Source: an uncultured Oscillospiraceae bacterium (GTDB taxonomy: Bacteria > Bacillota > Clostridia > Oscillospirales > Oscillospiraceae). Taken from it: a stretch of 12,473 nt of DNA. The notes beneath the pieces are model-generated. The model did no database searches. It saw nothing but the letters and a program-made list of their open reading frames with translations, and had not been told where the DNA came from. The position numbers and the translations under genes are program-made. Below, piece by piece: positions 5,991 through 12,288 of this stretch (within the stretch, counting starts at the first letter, position 1; each line of letters opens with the position of its first letter). The stretch is taken from positions 1-12,473 of the forward strand of contig CAKTVN010000025.1 in assembly GCA_934623545.1 (NCBI GenBank), in the 5' to 3' direction.

Positions 5991-6075
5991 GGAAAGGACA
6001 CTCCGGGTCGGTCTGCGGATGGAGCCGGAGCTTTCCAAGCAACCTGCGATCTGATTTTTGACAGGAGGAGAGAAA

Positions 6076-7191
6076 GTGGCGGAACAGATCACCAATTATC
6101 AATGCCCCGCTTGCGGAGGTCCACTTCATTTTGTGGGCGCGTCCGGCAAGCTCGAGTGTGATTACTGCGGCAGTACATATGAGGTCGCGGAGATCGAAAA
6201 GCTCTATCAGGAAAAGGACAAACAGGCGGACGCCGCCTTCCAGAAGGAAGAGGCAAAGCGCGAGGCTTCCGCCGAGGGCGAAAGCTGGGACGCAGCGGCG
6301 GAGGGAATGCACGCCTACAACTGCCCGTCGTGCGGCGCGGAGCTGATCTGCGACGAGACGACCGCCGCAACGAGCTGCCCCTATTGCGGAAACCCCAGCA
6401 TCGTCCCTGGTCAGCTCAGCGGAATGCTGAAGCCGGACTATGTGATCCCGTTCAAGCTGGACAAAAAGGCGGCGATCGATGGTCTTAAGAAGCATTACGG
6501 CAAGAAGTTCCTGCTGCCGAAAAGCTTCCGCGAGCACAACCATCTTGAGGAGATCAAGGGCGTCTACGTCCCGTTCTGGCTGTTTGACATGGAGTCGGAC
6601 GCAGATCTGACCTTCCATGCCGAGCGCAGCCACACCCGCACCGAGGGCGACTGGGAGATCACGACCACCGAGCATTACGATGTCCGCCGCGCCGGTACGG
6701 TCGAGTTTGAGCGCATTCCGGTCGACGGCTCCAGCAAAATGCCGGACGACTACATGGACTCCATCGAGCCGTTTGACTATAACGAGCTCAAGCCCTTCTC
6801 CAACGCCTATATGCCGGGCTATCTCGCCGACAAGTACGACGTCTCCGCTGACGAGAGCCGCGACCGCGCGAATCTTCGCTGCGACAACTCCACCGAAGCG
6901 CTGATGGAGCAGGATGTCACGGGCTATACCAGCGTCTCCCGCACAGGCGGCACGGTCCATTCGGACTGCAAGCGCGTCAAATACGCGATGCTGCCGGTCT
7001 GGCTGCTGAATACGAAGTGGAAGGACAAGAACTTCCTGTTTGCCATGAACGCGCAGACGGGCAAGATGGTCGGCGACCTGCCGGTCGACAAGCTGCGGTA
7101 CAATCTGCTCCGACTCGCTCTGGCGGCAGGCATCACGCTGCTGCTCGCGGTTTCCGGAATTGGTTCGTGGATCGCGTCGATCTTTGTGTAA
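6076..7191 (+). CDS. Double zinc-ribbon protein with C-terminal membrane segment (YdjG-like)
   Basis: The 371-residue product begins with two TFIIB-type zinc ribbons, C10/C13 with C28/C31 and C83/C86 with C101/C104. They are joined by a charged, probably coiled-coil stretch (38-76, KLYQEKDKQADAAFQKEE). A soluble domain follows (about 110-330, with KGVYVPFWLFDM near 180 and LPVWLL near 319), then one hydrophobic segment at about 343-371. It has no signal peptide, so the bulk is likely cytoplasmic and tail-anchored. The family matches B. subtilis YdjG, known to work with YdjH, YdjI and PspA at the membrane. I chose GTG 6076 since AGGAGG (6063-6068) is seven bases before it; the longer TTG frame from 6058 would place that site inside the gene. 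It lies 85 bases after the SPFH gene. Confidence 0.87.
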   Translation: MAEQITNYQCPACGGPLHFVGASGKLECDYCGSTYEVAEIEKLYQEKDKQADAAFQKEEAKREASAEGESWDAAAEGMHAYNCPSCGAELICDETTAATSCPYCGNPSIVPGQLSGMLKPDYVIPFKLDKKAAIDGLKKHYGKKFLLPKSFREHNHLEEIKGVYVPFWLFDMESDADLTFHAERSHTRTEGDWEITTTEHYDVRRAGTVEFERIPVDGSSKMPDDYMDSIEPFDYNELKPFSNAYMPGYLADKYDVSADESRDRANLRCDNSTEALMEQDVTGYTSVSRTGGTVHSDCKRVKYAMLPVWLLNTKWKDKNFLFAMNAQTGKMVGDLPVDKLRYNLLRLALAAGITLLLAVSGIGSWIASIFV

Positions 7192-7204
7192 GGAGGTGCA
7201 CGAG

Positions 7205-8026
7205 ATGAAGCTGAAACGGTTTTTGGGCATTTTCCTTTGCCTGCTGCTGGTGCTCACGCTGAGCGCGACGGCGTTTGCGGCAAGCGATCAGTACGTGATC
7301 GACGATATCGGAGGACTGACGGAGGAGGAAGCCTCCGACCTCTGGAATCAGGCGGATTCCGTCACGACGACCTACGGCGTCGGCGTCTATGTCGCGATGA
7401 TCGACGATTACACAGACTTCGGCTCCACGGTCTCGGAGGCGTCGGAGTACATCTTTGACACGCTGGAGTTCGGCGTCGGCGATGGGCGCGAGGGCATCTT
7501 CCTGCTTTTGAGCATGGCGGAGCGCGATTTTAACATCGACGTGCACGGCACGACGGCAAACAGTGTCTTTACGAGCTATAACCGCGAGCGCATCCAGGAT
7601 GAGTTCCTGGACAATTTCCGCAACAACGACTGGTACGGCGGCTTTTCCGACTTCATCCGCGAGGCGGAAGCCTACCTCTCCGGCGAGAAGGGCGGCGGCT
7701 CCAGCGACGACTATGACTACGGCGAGGACTCCGGCGCTGACATCAGCACCGTCTCGGCGCGGCTGAGCTGGGGTCCGACCTGGACAGTCTCGGTGATTTT
7801 GGGCATCATATTGTCGCTGCTGATCTCCTGGATCATCCGGCGCGCGACGATGCACTCGGTCGCCAAGAAGGTCGAGGCTGGCACATATGTGAAGGGTGCG
7901 GCGCAATTCCGCATCCGCGAGGACCAGTTCACCCACGTCACTGAGACCCGCACGAAGATCGAGCGCGACAACGACAGCTCCGGCGGCGGCGGTGGCGATC
8001 ATTCGCACAGCAGCGGAAAATTCTAA
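7205..8026 (+). CDS. TPM-domain membrane protein (YdjH-like, YgcG family)
   Basis: Residues 1-25 are a signal peptide (KLKR, Leu-rich core, cleavage after AFA). Residues 27-160 are a TPM domain (YVIDDIGGLTEEEASDL, then YGVGVYVAMIDD, GREGIFLLLSMAERDFNIDVHG and DEFLDNFRNNDWYGGFSDFI), which should face outward. After a Gly/Ser/Asp linker, residues 193-212 form a membrane segment. The tail is cytoplasmic and ends in a Gly/Ser/His-rich GGGGGDHSHSSGKF, typical of this family. TPM domains are small folds found in membrane protein quality control and stress complexes. ATG 7205 has AAGGAGG starting at the previous stop codon. The gene is 13 bases downstream of the YdjG-like gene, so the three form one operon, ended by the terminator at 8031. 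Confidence 0.88.
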   Translation: MKLKRFLGIFLCLLLVLTLSATAFAASDQYVIDDIGGLTEEEASDLWNQADSVTTTYGVGVYVAMIDDYTDFGSTVSEASEYIFDTLEFGVGDGREGIFLLLSMAERDFNIDVHGTTANSVFTSYNRERIQDEFLDNFRNNDWYGGFSDFIREAEAYLSGEKGGGSSDDYDYGEDSGADISTVSARLSWGPTWTVSVILGIILSLLISWIIRRATMHSVAKKVEAGTYVKGAAQFRIREDQFTHVTETRTKIERDNDSSGGGGGDHSHSSGKF

Positions 8027-8030
8027 AATA

Positions 8031-8058
8031 AAGCGCCGCCCGAAAGGGCGGCGCTTTT
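8031..8058 (+). terminator. Intrinsic terminator of the ydjIGH-like operon
   Basis: An 11-bp perfect stem (8031-8041 with 8046-8056), GAAA tetraloop, and TTTT overlapping the stem end. It begins five bases after the stop codon and leads directly into the hairpin run at 8059. Confidence 0.9.
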
Positions 8059-8240
8059 GTCGCCCCGGAGGGGTGACGCCTCTTTTTGCCCGGAGGGCAA
8101 AAACCGCGCCCGAAGGACGCGGGGATTTGTCACCCCGAAAGGGGTGACACCCTTTTGCGCCCAGAGGGCGCAAGCCGCGCCCGAAGGACGCGATTTTTGT
8201 CACCCGAAGGGTGACACCTTATCCGCGCCAAAGGCGCAGG
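8059..8240 (+). repeat. Left hairpin run of copy B: eight hairpins in higher-order order
   Basis: Hairpins at 8059-8077 (loop GGA), 8083-8103 (GGA), 8104-8122 (GAA), 8128-8149 (GAAA), 8155-8173 (AGA), 8176-8192 (GAA), 8198-8216 (GAA) and 8223-8239 (AAA). Step is 21 to 27 bases. Stem types cycle as GTCACCC, then TTGCGCCC (TTTTTGCCC in the first round), then CCGCGCCC, so the larger unit is about 70 bases: 8059, 8128 and 8198 start the three rounds. The last round lacks the middle hairpin. Confidence 0.9.
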
Positions 8241-8492
8241 GAACGTTTCAGCCCCTTTTTCTTTGCGCGGCAAAGATTGTAGGGGCGGAAATGTCCCGAA
8301 TTTCATACGTCAAATATTCAACGGGCACTAACATAACGACTCGTGCGGTTTATCGTGCGCTCAGGAAACCCGATTGGACGGTCGCCCGTCAGGGCGTTCG
8401 GACTACGGAAAGAGGAACGAAAAAACGCACAATGGAACGACACGCCTTTTCGCGCGTAAGCGCTATTTCACGTCCCCAAGCACTCTTTTCTC

Positions 8493-8526
8493 CCCCATCT
8501 TTTCTCTTGCGAGAGAAAAGATGGGG
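8493..8526. repeat. Long core hairpin of copy B
   Basis: A perfect 15-bp stem (8493-8507 with 8512-8526) with a 4-nt loop. It stands at the same core position as 2990-3025 in copy A, next to the shared TTGCGGT/ACCGCAA hairpin, but with different arm sequences. Confidence 0.85.
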
Positions 8527-8613
8527 CCGTCGGAGACACAGTTGCGGTGTCACCGCAAAAGAGGCATTTCGGTGAATACGAAAGGCAACTCCGCGCCTGC
8601 GGCACAGATAGAG

Positions 8614-8723
8614 TGTCACCCTTCGGGTGACAAATTGCCCCCGCATCCTTCGGATGCGGTCCCTCCGCGCCTTTGGCTCGCCTTGCGCCCTGCTGGGCGC
8701 AAAAATCCCCCCTCCGGGATGAC
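8614..8723 (-). repeat. Right hairpin run of copy B
   Basis: Hairpins at 8614-8632 (TGTCACCC), 8641-8659 (CCGCATCC), 8666-8680 (worn CGCGCC), 8683-8702 (TTGCGCCC, 4-nt loop) and a worn one at 8705-8720. Read on the minus strand most loops are purine triplets, and the TGTCA, TTGCGCCC, CGCG order of the left run reappears. The run is therefore an inverted counterpart of 8059-8240. Confidence 0.85.
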
Positions 8724-8728
8724 AAGAA

Positions 8729-8752
8729 GCTCCCCGCCTCGCGGCGGGGAGC
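8729..8752 (-). terminator. Probable terminator of the purine permease gene
   Basis: A 10-bp perfect stem (GCTCCCCGCC and its complement), with loop GCGA on the minus strand, begins 25 bases after the permease stop. The following bases TTCTTGTC are only moderately T-rich, so termination may be incomplete or aided by the hairpin run beyond. Confidence 0.7.
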
Positions 8753-8777
8753 CTCTTTGCAATTTGCTTTATAACGC

Positions 8778-10202
8778 TTAGTGGGTCAGGAAGAACATCA
8801 GCGCAAACAGGATACCGATGATCCAGGTGCCGGCGTTGACTTCCTTGATCTTGCCGGTGAAGAGCTTGATGAAGATGTAGGAGATCAGACCGAACGCGAT
8901 GCCGTAGGAGATGTTGTAGGTCAACGGCATGATCGCGATGGTGAGGAAGCCGATGACGGCAGCCTCGGGGTCGCTCCAGTCGATGTTCTTGACGTTCGCC
9001 ATCATCAGCACGCCGACGTAGATCAGCGCAGCCGCGCAGGCGTAGGTCGGGATGAGCTGAGCCACCGGCGCCAGGAACATTGCGATGAAGAACAGCGCCG
9101 CGGTCGCCATCGAGGCAAGACCGGTACGACCGCCTTCCGCAACACCGGCGGAGGACTCGACGAAGGTGGTGACAGTGGATGTGCCACAGGCAGCGCCGCA
9201 GCAGGTCGCGATCGCGTCGGCGAGCATCGCCTTGTCCATGTTGGGGACGTCGCCTTCCTTGGTCAGGAGGTTTCCGCAGGCGCAGGCGCCGTACAGCGTG
9301 CCGAGGGTATCGAACATATCGACCATGCAGAATGCCAGCATGGAGGTGACGAACATGACGATGAATGCGCCGGTGCCGTTGGCGCTGATGTAGGCGGAGA
9401 AGTCAAAGCCCTCAGTGAAGACCTTGCCGACAGCCTGCGTGCCGAAGTCCTTGAACGCGCCGAAGAAGTCGGAGGTCAGGTTCGGAGCGATCGCCGTTGC
9501 GTAGAACTCAGGGACGGTGATCAGACCGATGACATAGTACAGGACAGCGGAGCCGAGGATGCCCCACAGGACCGCGCCCTTGACCTTCTTCTTGGACATT
9601 GCGCCGATGGCAAAGACCGTGATGATGGTCAGCAGCATCGGGAAAATCTGCGCCCAGGTCACGCCGCCGGAGAAGACGTTGAAGGAGGCGAGGCTGACGA
9701 GCGTAGAAGAGTTGATGACGACGATACCGGCGTTCTGCATGCCGATGAAGGCGATGAACAGACCGATGCCGGCGGAGATAGCGACCTTGACAGACTGCGG
9801 GATGGCGTCAAAGATCATCTTGCGAAGACCCGTGACCGTCAGCAGGACGAACACGATGCCGTCGACCAGGACCATGACCAGCGCGTTGGCGTAGCTCAGT
9901 CCGATGCCGACGCAGACGGTGTAGACGAAGTAGGCGTTCAGACCCATGCCGGATGCCTGCGCCAGCGGCAGGTTGGACAGCAGACCGATCAGGACGGTGC
10001 CGATGACGGCGGAGATCGCGGTTGCAATGTAGATCGCGCCGTAGCTGACGCCGAGCACATCGGTGCCGTCATTGAACGGGTTGGAGAACATCCCTGCGTT
10101 GACCATCAGGATGTACGCCATCGCCATGAACGTCGTGATGCCCGCCATAATTTCGGTGCGGACAGTCGTTCCACGCTCTTTCAGATGAAATCTTTTTTCC
10201 AT
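8778..10202 (-). CDS. AzgA/PbuG-type NCS2 purine permease
   Basis: A proton-coupled uptake system for nucleobases such as guanine, hypoxanthine or adenine in the cytoplasmic membrane. The 474-residue length and 12 or more hydrophobic segments fit the AzgA branch of NCS2. Diagnostic stretches are KERGTTVRTEIMAGITTFMAMAYIL (split: 8-20 and 21-32), ASGMGLNAYFVYTV (83-96), MVDMFDTLGTLYG (293-305) and TFVESSAGVAEGGRTGLAS (346-364). ATG 10202 has AGAGGAG eight bases upstream. Which purine it carries cannot be read from sequence. The leader is only about 50 nt and shows no purine riboswitch, although PbuG homologues in Bacillus have one. The gene stands alone between its own promoter and a terminator. 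Confidence 0.93.
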   Translation of the reverse strand: MEKRFHLKERGTTVRTEIMAGITTFMAMAYILMVNAGMFSNPFNDGTDVLGVSYGAIYIATAISAVIGTVLIGLLSNLPLAQASGMGLNAYFVYTVCVGIGLSYANALVMVLVDGIVFVLLTVTGLRKMIFDAIPQSVKVAISAGIGLFIAFIGMQNAGIVVINSSTLVSLASFNVFSGGVTWAQIFPMLLTIITVFAIGAMSKKKVKGAVLWGILGSAVLYYVIGLITVPEFYATAIAPNLTSDFFGAFKDFGTQAVGKVFTEGFDFSAYISANGTGAFIVMFVTSMLAFCMVDMFDTLGTLYGACACGNLLTKEGDVPNMDKAMLADAIATCCGAACGTSTVTTFVESSAGVAEGGRTGLASMATAALFFIAMFLAPVAQLIPTYACAAALIYVGVLMMANVKNIDWSDPEAAVIGFLTIAIMPLTYNISYGIAFGLISYIFIKLFTGKIKEVNAGTWIIGILFALMFFLTH

Positions 10203-10226
10203 GGAAAAGCTCCTCTCTCGTTTTCA

Positions 10227-10243
10227 CTGCGCGCTTCGCGCAG
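10227..10243 (-). other. Small hairpin in the permease leader
   Basis: A 7-bp stem CTGCGCG/CGCGCAG with loop AAG (minus strand), containing the GCGAAGC mini-hairpin core. It lies between the predicted transcription start and the ribosome site and resembles the units of the intergenic repeats. Confidence 0.6.
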
Positions 10244-10257
10244 CTTTTTACGGACTC

Positions 10258-10287
10258 ATCATAGCATACTTCGTCCGTAGAATACAA
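10258..10287 (-). promoter_or_regulatory. Promoter of the purine permease gene
   Basis: On the minus strand, -35 TTGTAT (10287-10282), an 18-base spacer and -10 TATGAT (10263-10258) with an extended TG at 10266-10265. The remaining spacer 10288-10454 is AT-rich with no gene; a short GTGCG/CGCAC stem followed by TTGTTTT near 10365-10390 might end the rmlA-like transcript. Confidence 0.7.
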
Positions 10288-10454
10288 GATTCCACTTTTG
10301 TTGATTTTCACGAAGAGATGGCTGAATTTTCATGCAATTTTACAACAATTCAACAATTTTGCACAAAACAAGTGCGATGTTTCCGCACGTCGTCCGGAAA
10401 GCAGAACTTTTCTTCTTTCGCTATTATCGAAAAATTTACGAAAATGTTCATTTC

Positions 10455-11327
10455 CTACGCATTCTGCCCGCAGCGGCGCAGAATGTGTGCGCCGTAGGCG
10501 GTCTTGCGCAGCTCCTCGCCGCGCGCGAGCAGCTGCTCCTGCGTGATGTAGCCCATGTCGCAGGCGATCTCCTCCAGGCAGGCGACCTGCCGTCCGGTCC
10601 GGCTCTGGATCTCGCTGATCGTGTTCGCCGCGCACAGAAGGCTCTGGGCGCTTCCCGCGTCGAGCCACGTGAAGTCCTTGCCGAGCCGCACGACCCGCAG
10701 CCGTTTCTGCTCCAGATAGACATTGTTGACCGCCGTGATCTCCAGCTCGCCGCGCGCAGAGGGCTGGATCTCCTTTGCGATCTTCGTCACGTCCGCGTCA
10801 TAGAAATAAAGCCCCGGCACGACATAATGTGACCTCGGCTGCGCCGGCTTCTCCTCGATCGACAGGGCACGTCCTTCGTCGTCGATCTCCACCACGCCGA
10901 ATGGGCGCGGGTCGTCGACGTAATATCCGAAGATCGTCGCGCCATCGCGGTTTTCCGCCGCCTGCCTCAGGCTCTGCGAAAGCGCGTCGCCGTAAAAAAT
11001 ATTGTCGCCCAGGATCAGGCAGACCTCGTCGCTTCCGATGAAGCTCTCGCCGATGCGGAATGCGTCGGCAATGCCGCACTGGACCTTCTGGATGCGATAC
11101 GACAGGTTCAGCCCCAGCTCCGAGCCGTCGCCAAAGAGCTTGATAAACGGATACATCTCATCCGGCGGCACGATGATCAGAATGTCCCGGATGCCCGCCT
11201 GCATCAGCACCGCCATCGGGTAGTAGATCAGCGGCTTGTCATAGACCGGGATCAGCGGCTTGCAGACCGGGAGTGTCATGGGATACATCCGCGTTCCCTT
11301 CCCCGCGGCGAGAATGATTCCTTTCAT
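10455..11327 (-). CDS. rmlA: Glucose-1-phosphate thymidylyltransferase (RmlA/RfbA-like nucleotidyltransferase)
   Basis: Joins glucose-1-phosphate and dTTP to dTDP-glucose, the first step towards dTDP-rhamnose for surface polysaccharides. The 290-residue length is that of RmlA. Motifs: the nucleotide loop AAGKGTRMYP (7-16), PVYDKPLIYYP (27-37), GDGSELGLNLSY (67-78), LGDNIFYG with metal ligand D108 (106-113), IEEKP (157-161), GLYFYD (172-177), RGELEITAVNNVYL (192-205), WLDAG (221-225) and a C-terminal CLEEIA (250-255). The segment usually reading SKQLLP is CKPLIP here, and GGSGTRL is AGKGTRM, so another dNTP or sugar is possible. ATG 11327 follows GGAGGG by seven bases. No rmlB, C or D gene is next to it in the window, which is unusual. 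Confidence 0.85.
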   Translation of the reverse strand: MKGIILAAGKGTRMYPMTLPVCKPLIPVYDKPLIYYPMAVLMQAGIRDILIIVPPDEMYPFIKLFGDGSELGLNLSYRIQKVQCGIADAFRIGESFIGSDEVCLILGDNIFYGDALSQSLRQAAENRDGATIFGYYVDDPRPFGVVEIDDEGRALSIEEKPAQPRSHYVVPGLYFYDADVTKIAKEIQPSARGELEITAVNNVYLEQKRLRVVRLGKDFTWLDAGSAQSLLCAANTISEIQSRTGRQVACLEEIACDMGYITQEQLLARGEELRKTAYGAHILRRCGQNA

Positions 11328-11354
11328 GAGAAGTCCCTCCGTTCGAAATTTCAA

Positions 11355-11397
11355 ATGATGGTAAAGCCATCATAACGGATTTTTGCGTAAAAATCTA
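11355..11397 (-). promoter_or_regulatory. Promoter with overlapping operator-like dyad, rmlA-like gene
   Basis: The -10 TATGAT (11374-11369) and a weak -35 TAGATT (11397-11392) are 17 bases apart on the minus strand. A perfect 7-bp inverted repeat, ATGATGG/CCATCAT with a 5-base gap (11355-11373), covers the -10 and the predicted start. It could be a repressor site or a short leader hairpin. Confidence 0.5.
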
Positions 11398-11444
11398 CCG
11401 CAACGCGAAAAAATCGCTTCAAAACCGCGTCATTTTAAGGGGGG

Positions 11445-11497
11445 GTTGCACGCGCGCCGCGCGCTTTTCCAAGCTTTGTTGCACGCCTGTTGCACGC
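11445..11497 (+). repeat. GTTGCACGC direct repeats
   Basis: The 9-mer GTTGCACGC occurs at 11445-11453, 11478-11486 and 11489-11497; the last two are 11 bases apart, one helical turn. They lie between the rmlA-like promoter and the SLH gene's stop codon. A GC-rich GCGCGC-type palindrome sits near 11451-11464. No role is evident. Confidence 0.55.
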
Positions 11498-11500
11498 TCC

Positions 11501-12211
11501 TCAGCCGAGCCCGGTCCACCGCTCGCCGCCGTCCGCCGTGCAGGCAGTATGGTCGGTCCCCGCCTCCTGGATGGCGAGAAAATATTCCGCCGTGCTGTCG
11601 GCGTTATCGCTCCAGACCGGCATTCCGACCATCAGATCGTCCACAGCTCGCGGCGCGCGCCCGAGCAGCAGGTTGAAGATCGCGGCAAACTCCGCGCGCG
11701 TCAGGGGCTTGTCCGGGCAGAAGCGTTCCCCATCAAAGCCCATCACCCAGCCGTCCCCCTCCGTGAAGCTCAGCGCCTGCGCCGCCCATCCGGCAGAAAC
11801 CTCCGGCATGGCGGCGGTCGCCTCCTCAGACGCAGAAATGCGCATGAGCGCAGCCGCAAGCTCCGGTCCGCTCACGCCCGCCTCCGGCGAAAACGCGCCG
11901 TCGCCCGTGCCGTAGAGCACACCGAGATTCACCATTGCCGTTACCGCCTCATAGGACCAGCGCGATGGCGGAACGTCAAAAAAACAGGTCGGCGCGGTCA
12001 GATCTTCGCGCGCCGCTTCCTGCAAAAGCCGCCAGAGCGCCTGCGCGAGCTGCTCGCGCGTGAGCGGCGCCTCGGGGCGCACGGTCCCGTCCGGGAAGCC
12101 CGTGAGATATGCTGGGTGCGACGCCTCCGATGCTGCCGCGCGGGCGTTCGGAAGCGAAAGCAGCAGCGCAAGCGCCGCTGCGGCGAGCGCGCATTTGGAT
12201 ACGATCTCCAT
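11501..12211 (-). CDS. Exported protein with three SLH domains
   Basis: Residues 1-25 are a signal peptide (Ala/Leu-rich, cleavage near ARA). Three S-layer homology domains follow: a shortened first one (about 35-64, GFPDGTVRPEAPLTREQLAQALW), a second (77-125, FFDVPPSRWSYEAV then GDGAFSPEAGVSGPELAAALMRI) and a third (137-184, WVMGFDGERFCPDKPLTRAEFAAIF). SLH domains bind secondary cell-wall polymers, so the protein should stay on the cell surface. The C-terminal part (195-236, EYFLAIQEAGTDH and GGERWTGL) resembles the ending common in clostridial SLH proteins, so the 236-residue protein looks complete. There is no separate effector domain. ATG 12211 follows AAAGGAGG by eight bases; the nearer ATG at 12218 is out of frame. 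I see no confident promoter; an 11-bp dyad TTGTGGCACAA is at 12234-12244. Confidence 0.88.
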   Translation of the reverse strand: MEIVSKCALAAAALALLLSLPNARAAASEASHPAYLTGFPDGTVRPEAPLTREQLAQALWRLLQEAAREDLTAPTCFFDVPPSRWSYEAVTAMVNLGVLYGTGDGAFSPEAGVSGPELAAALMRISASEEATAAMPEVSAGWAAQALSFTEGDGWVMGFDGERFCPDKPLTRAEFAAIFNLLLGRAPRAVDDLMVGMPVWSDNADSTAEYFLAIQEAGTDHTACTADGGERWTGLG

Positions 12212-12288
12212 ATTCTCATCCTCCTTTCGCCCATTGTGGCACAAGGCGCGGGAGGATTTTGTCGGCTTGCCGGAGGGAAGAAAATTTT

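Larger units (their letters stand above)
8059..8723. repeat. Hairpin-rich composite intergenic repeat, copy B
   Basis: About 660 bases without a credible gene between the ydjH-like gene and the convergent purine permease gene. A left hairpin run (8059-8240), a core (8241-8605) that matches copy A in reverse orientation, and a right hairpin run (8614-8723) are seen. Overlapping open frames exist in both directions but change their amino acids freely between copies and have no ribosome sites. Copies A and B together bracket the trmH-like gene and the ydjIGH-like operon as an inverted repeat. Confidence 0.87.

Noticed and set aside
4536..6095. Minus-strand frame of 519 codons opposite the SPFH gene
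   Set aside because: Shadow of a conserved gene; no motifs, no ribosome site.
5968..8203. Minus-strand frames of 429 and 356 codons opposite the ydjG- and ydjH-like genes
   Set aside because: They run antisense across two recognised genes and the terminator at 8031, without recognisable domains.
8059..8240. CRISPR array
   Set aside because: Period of about 23 bases with self-complementary, unequal units and no constant repeat or unique spacers; no cas gene.
8059..8723. Integron attC array or an insertion sequence
   Set aside because: No integrase or transposase frame is found, and no gene cassettes lie between the hairpins. A non-autonomous element is still possible and is listed as a finding.
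8057..8781. Plus-strand frames of 172 and 135 codons across repeat copy B
   Set aside because: They translate hairpin units and the repeat core; no ribosome site and amino acids vary freely between copies.
8781..10280. Long plus-strand frame of 499 codons opposite the purine permease
   Set aside because: It mirrors a clearly conserved 12-TM permease, is an Asp/Arg/His-rich low-complexity product and has no ribosome site. GC-rich codon use leaves the opposite strand open.
10203..10460. Purine riboswitch ahead of the permease
   Set aside because: No three-stem aptamer pattern found; the predicted leader is too short.
12212..12288. Promoter of the SLH gene
   Set aside because: The only -10-like bases (CACAAT near 12238-12233) have no acceptable -35 at normal spacing, so I did not annotate one.
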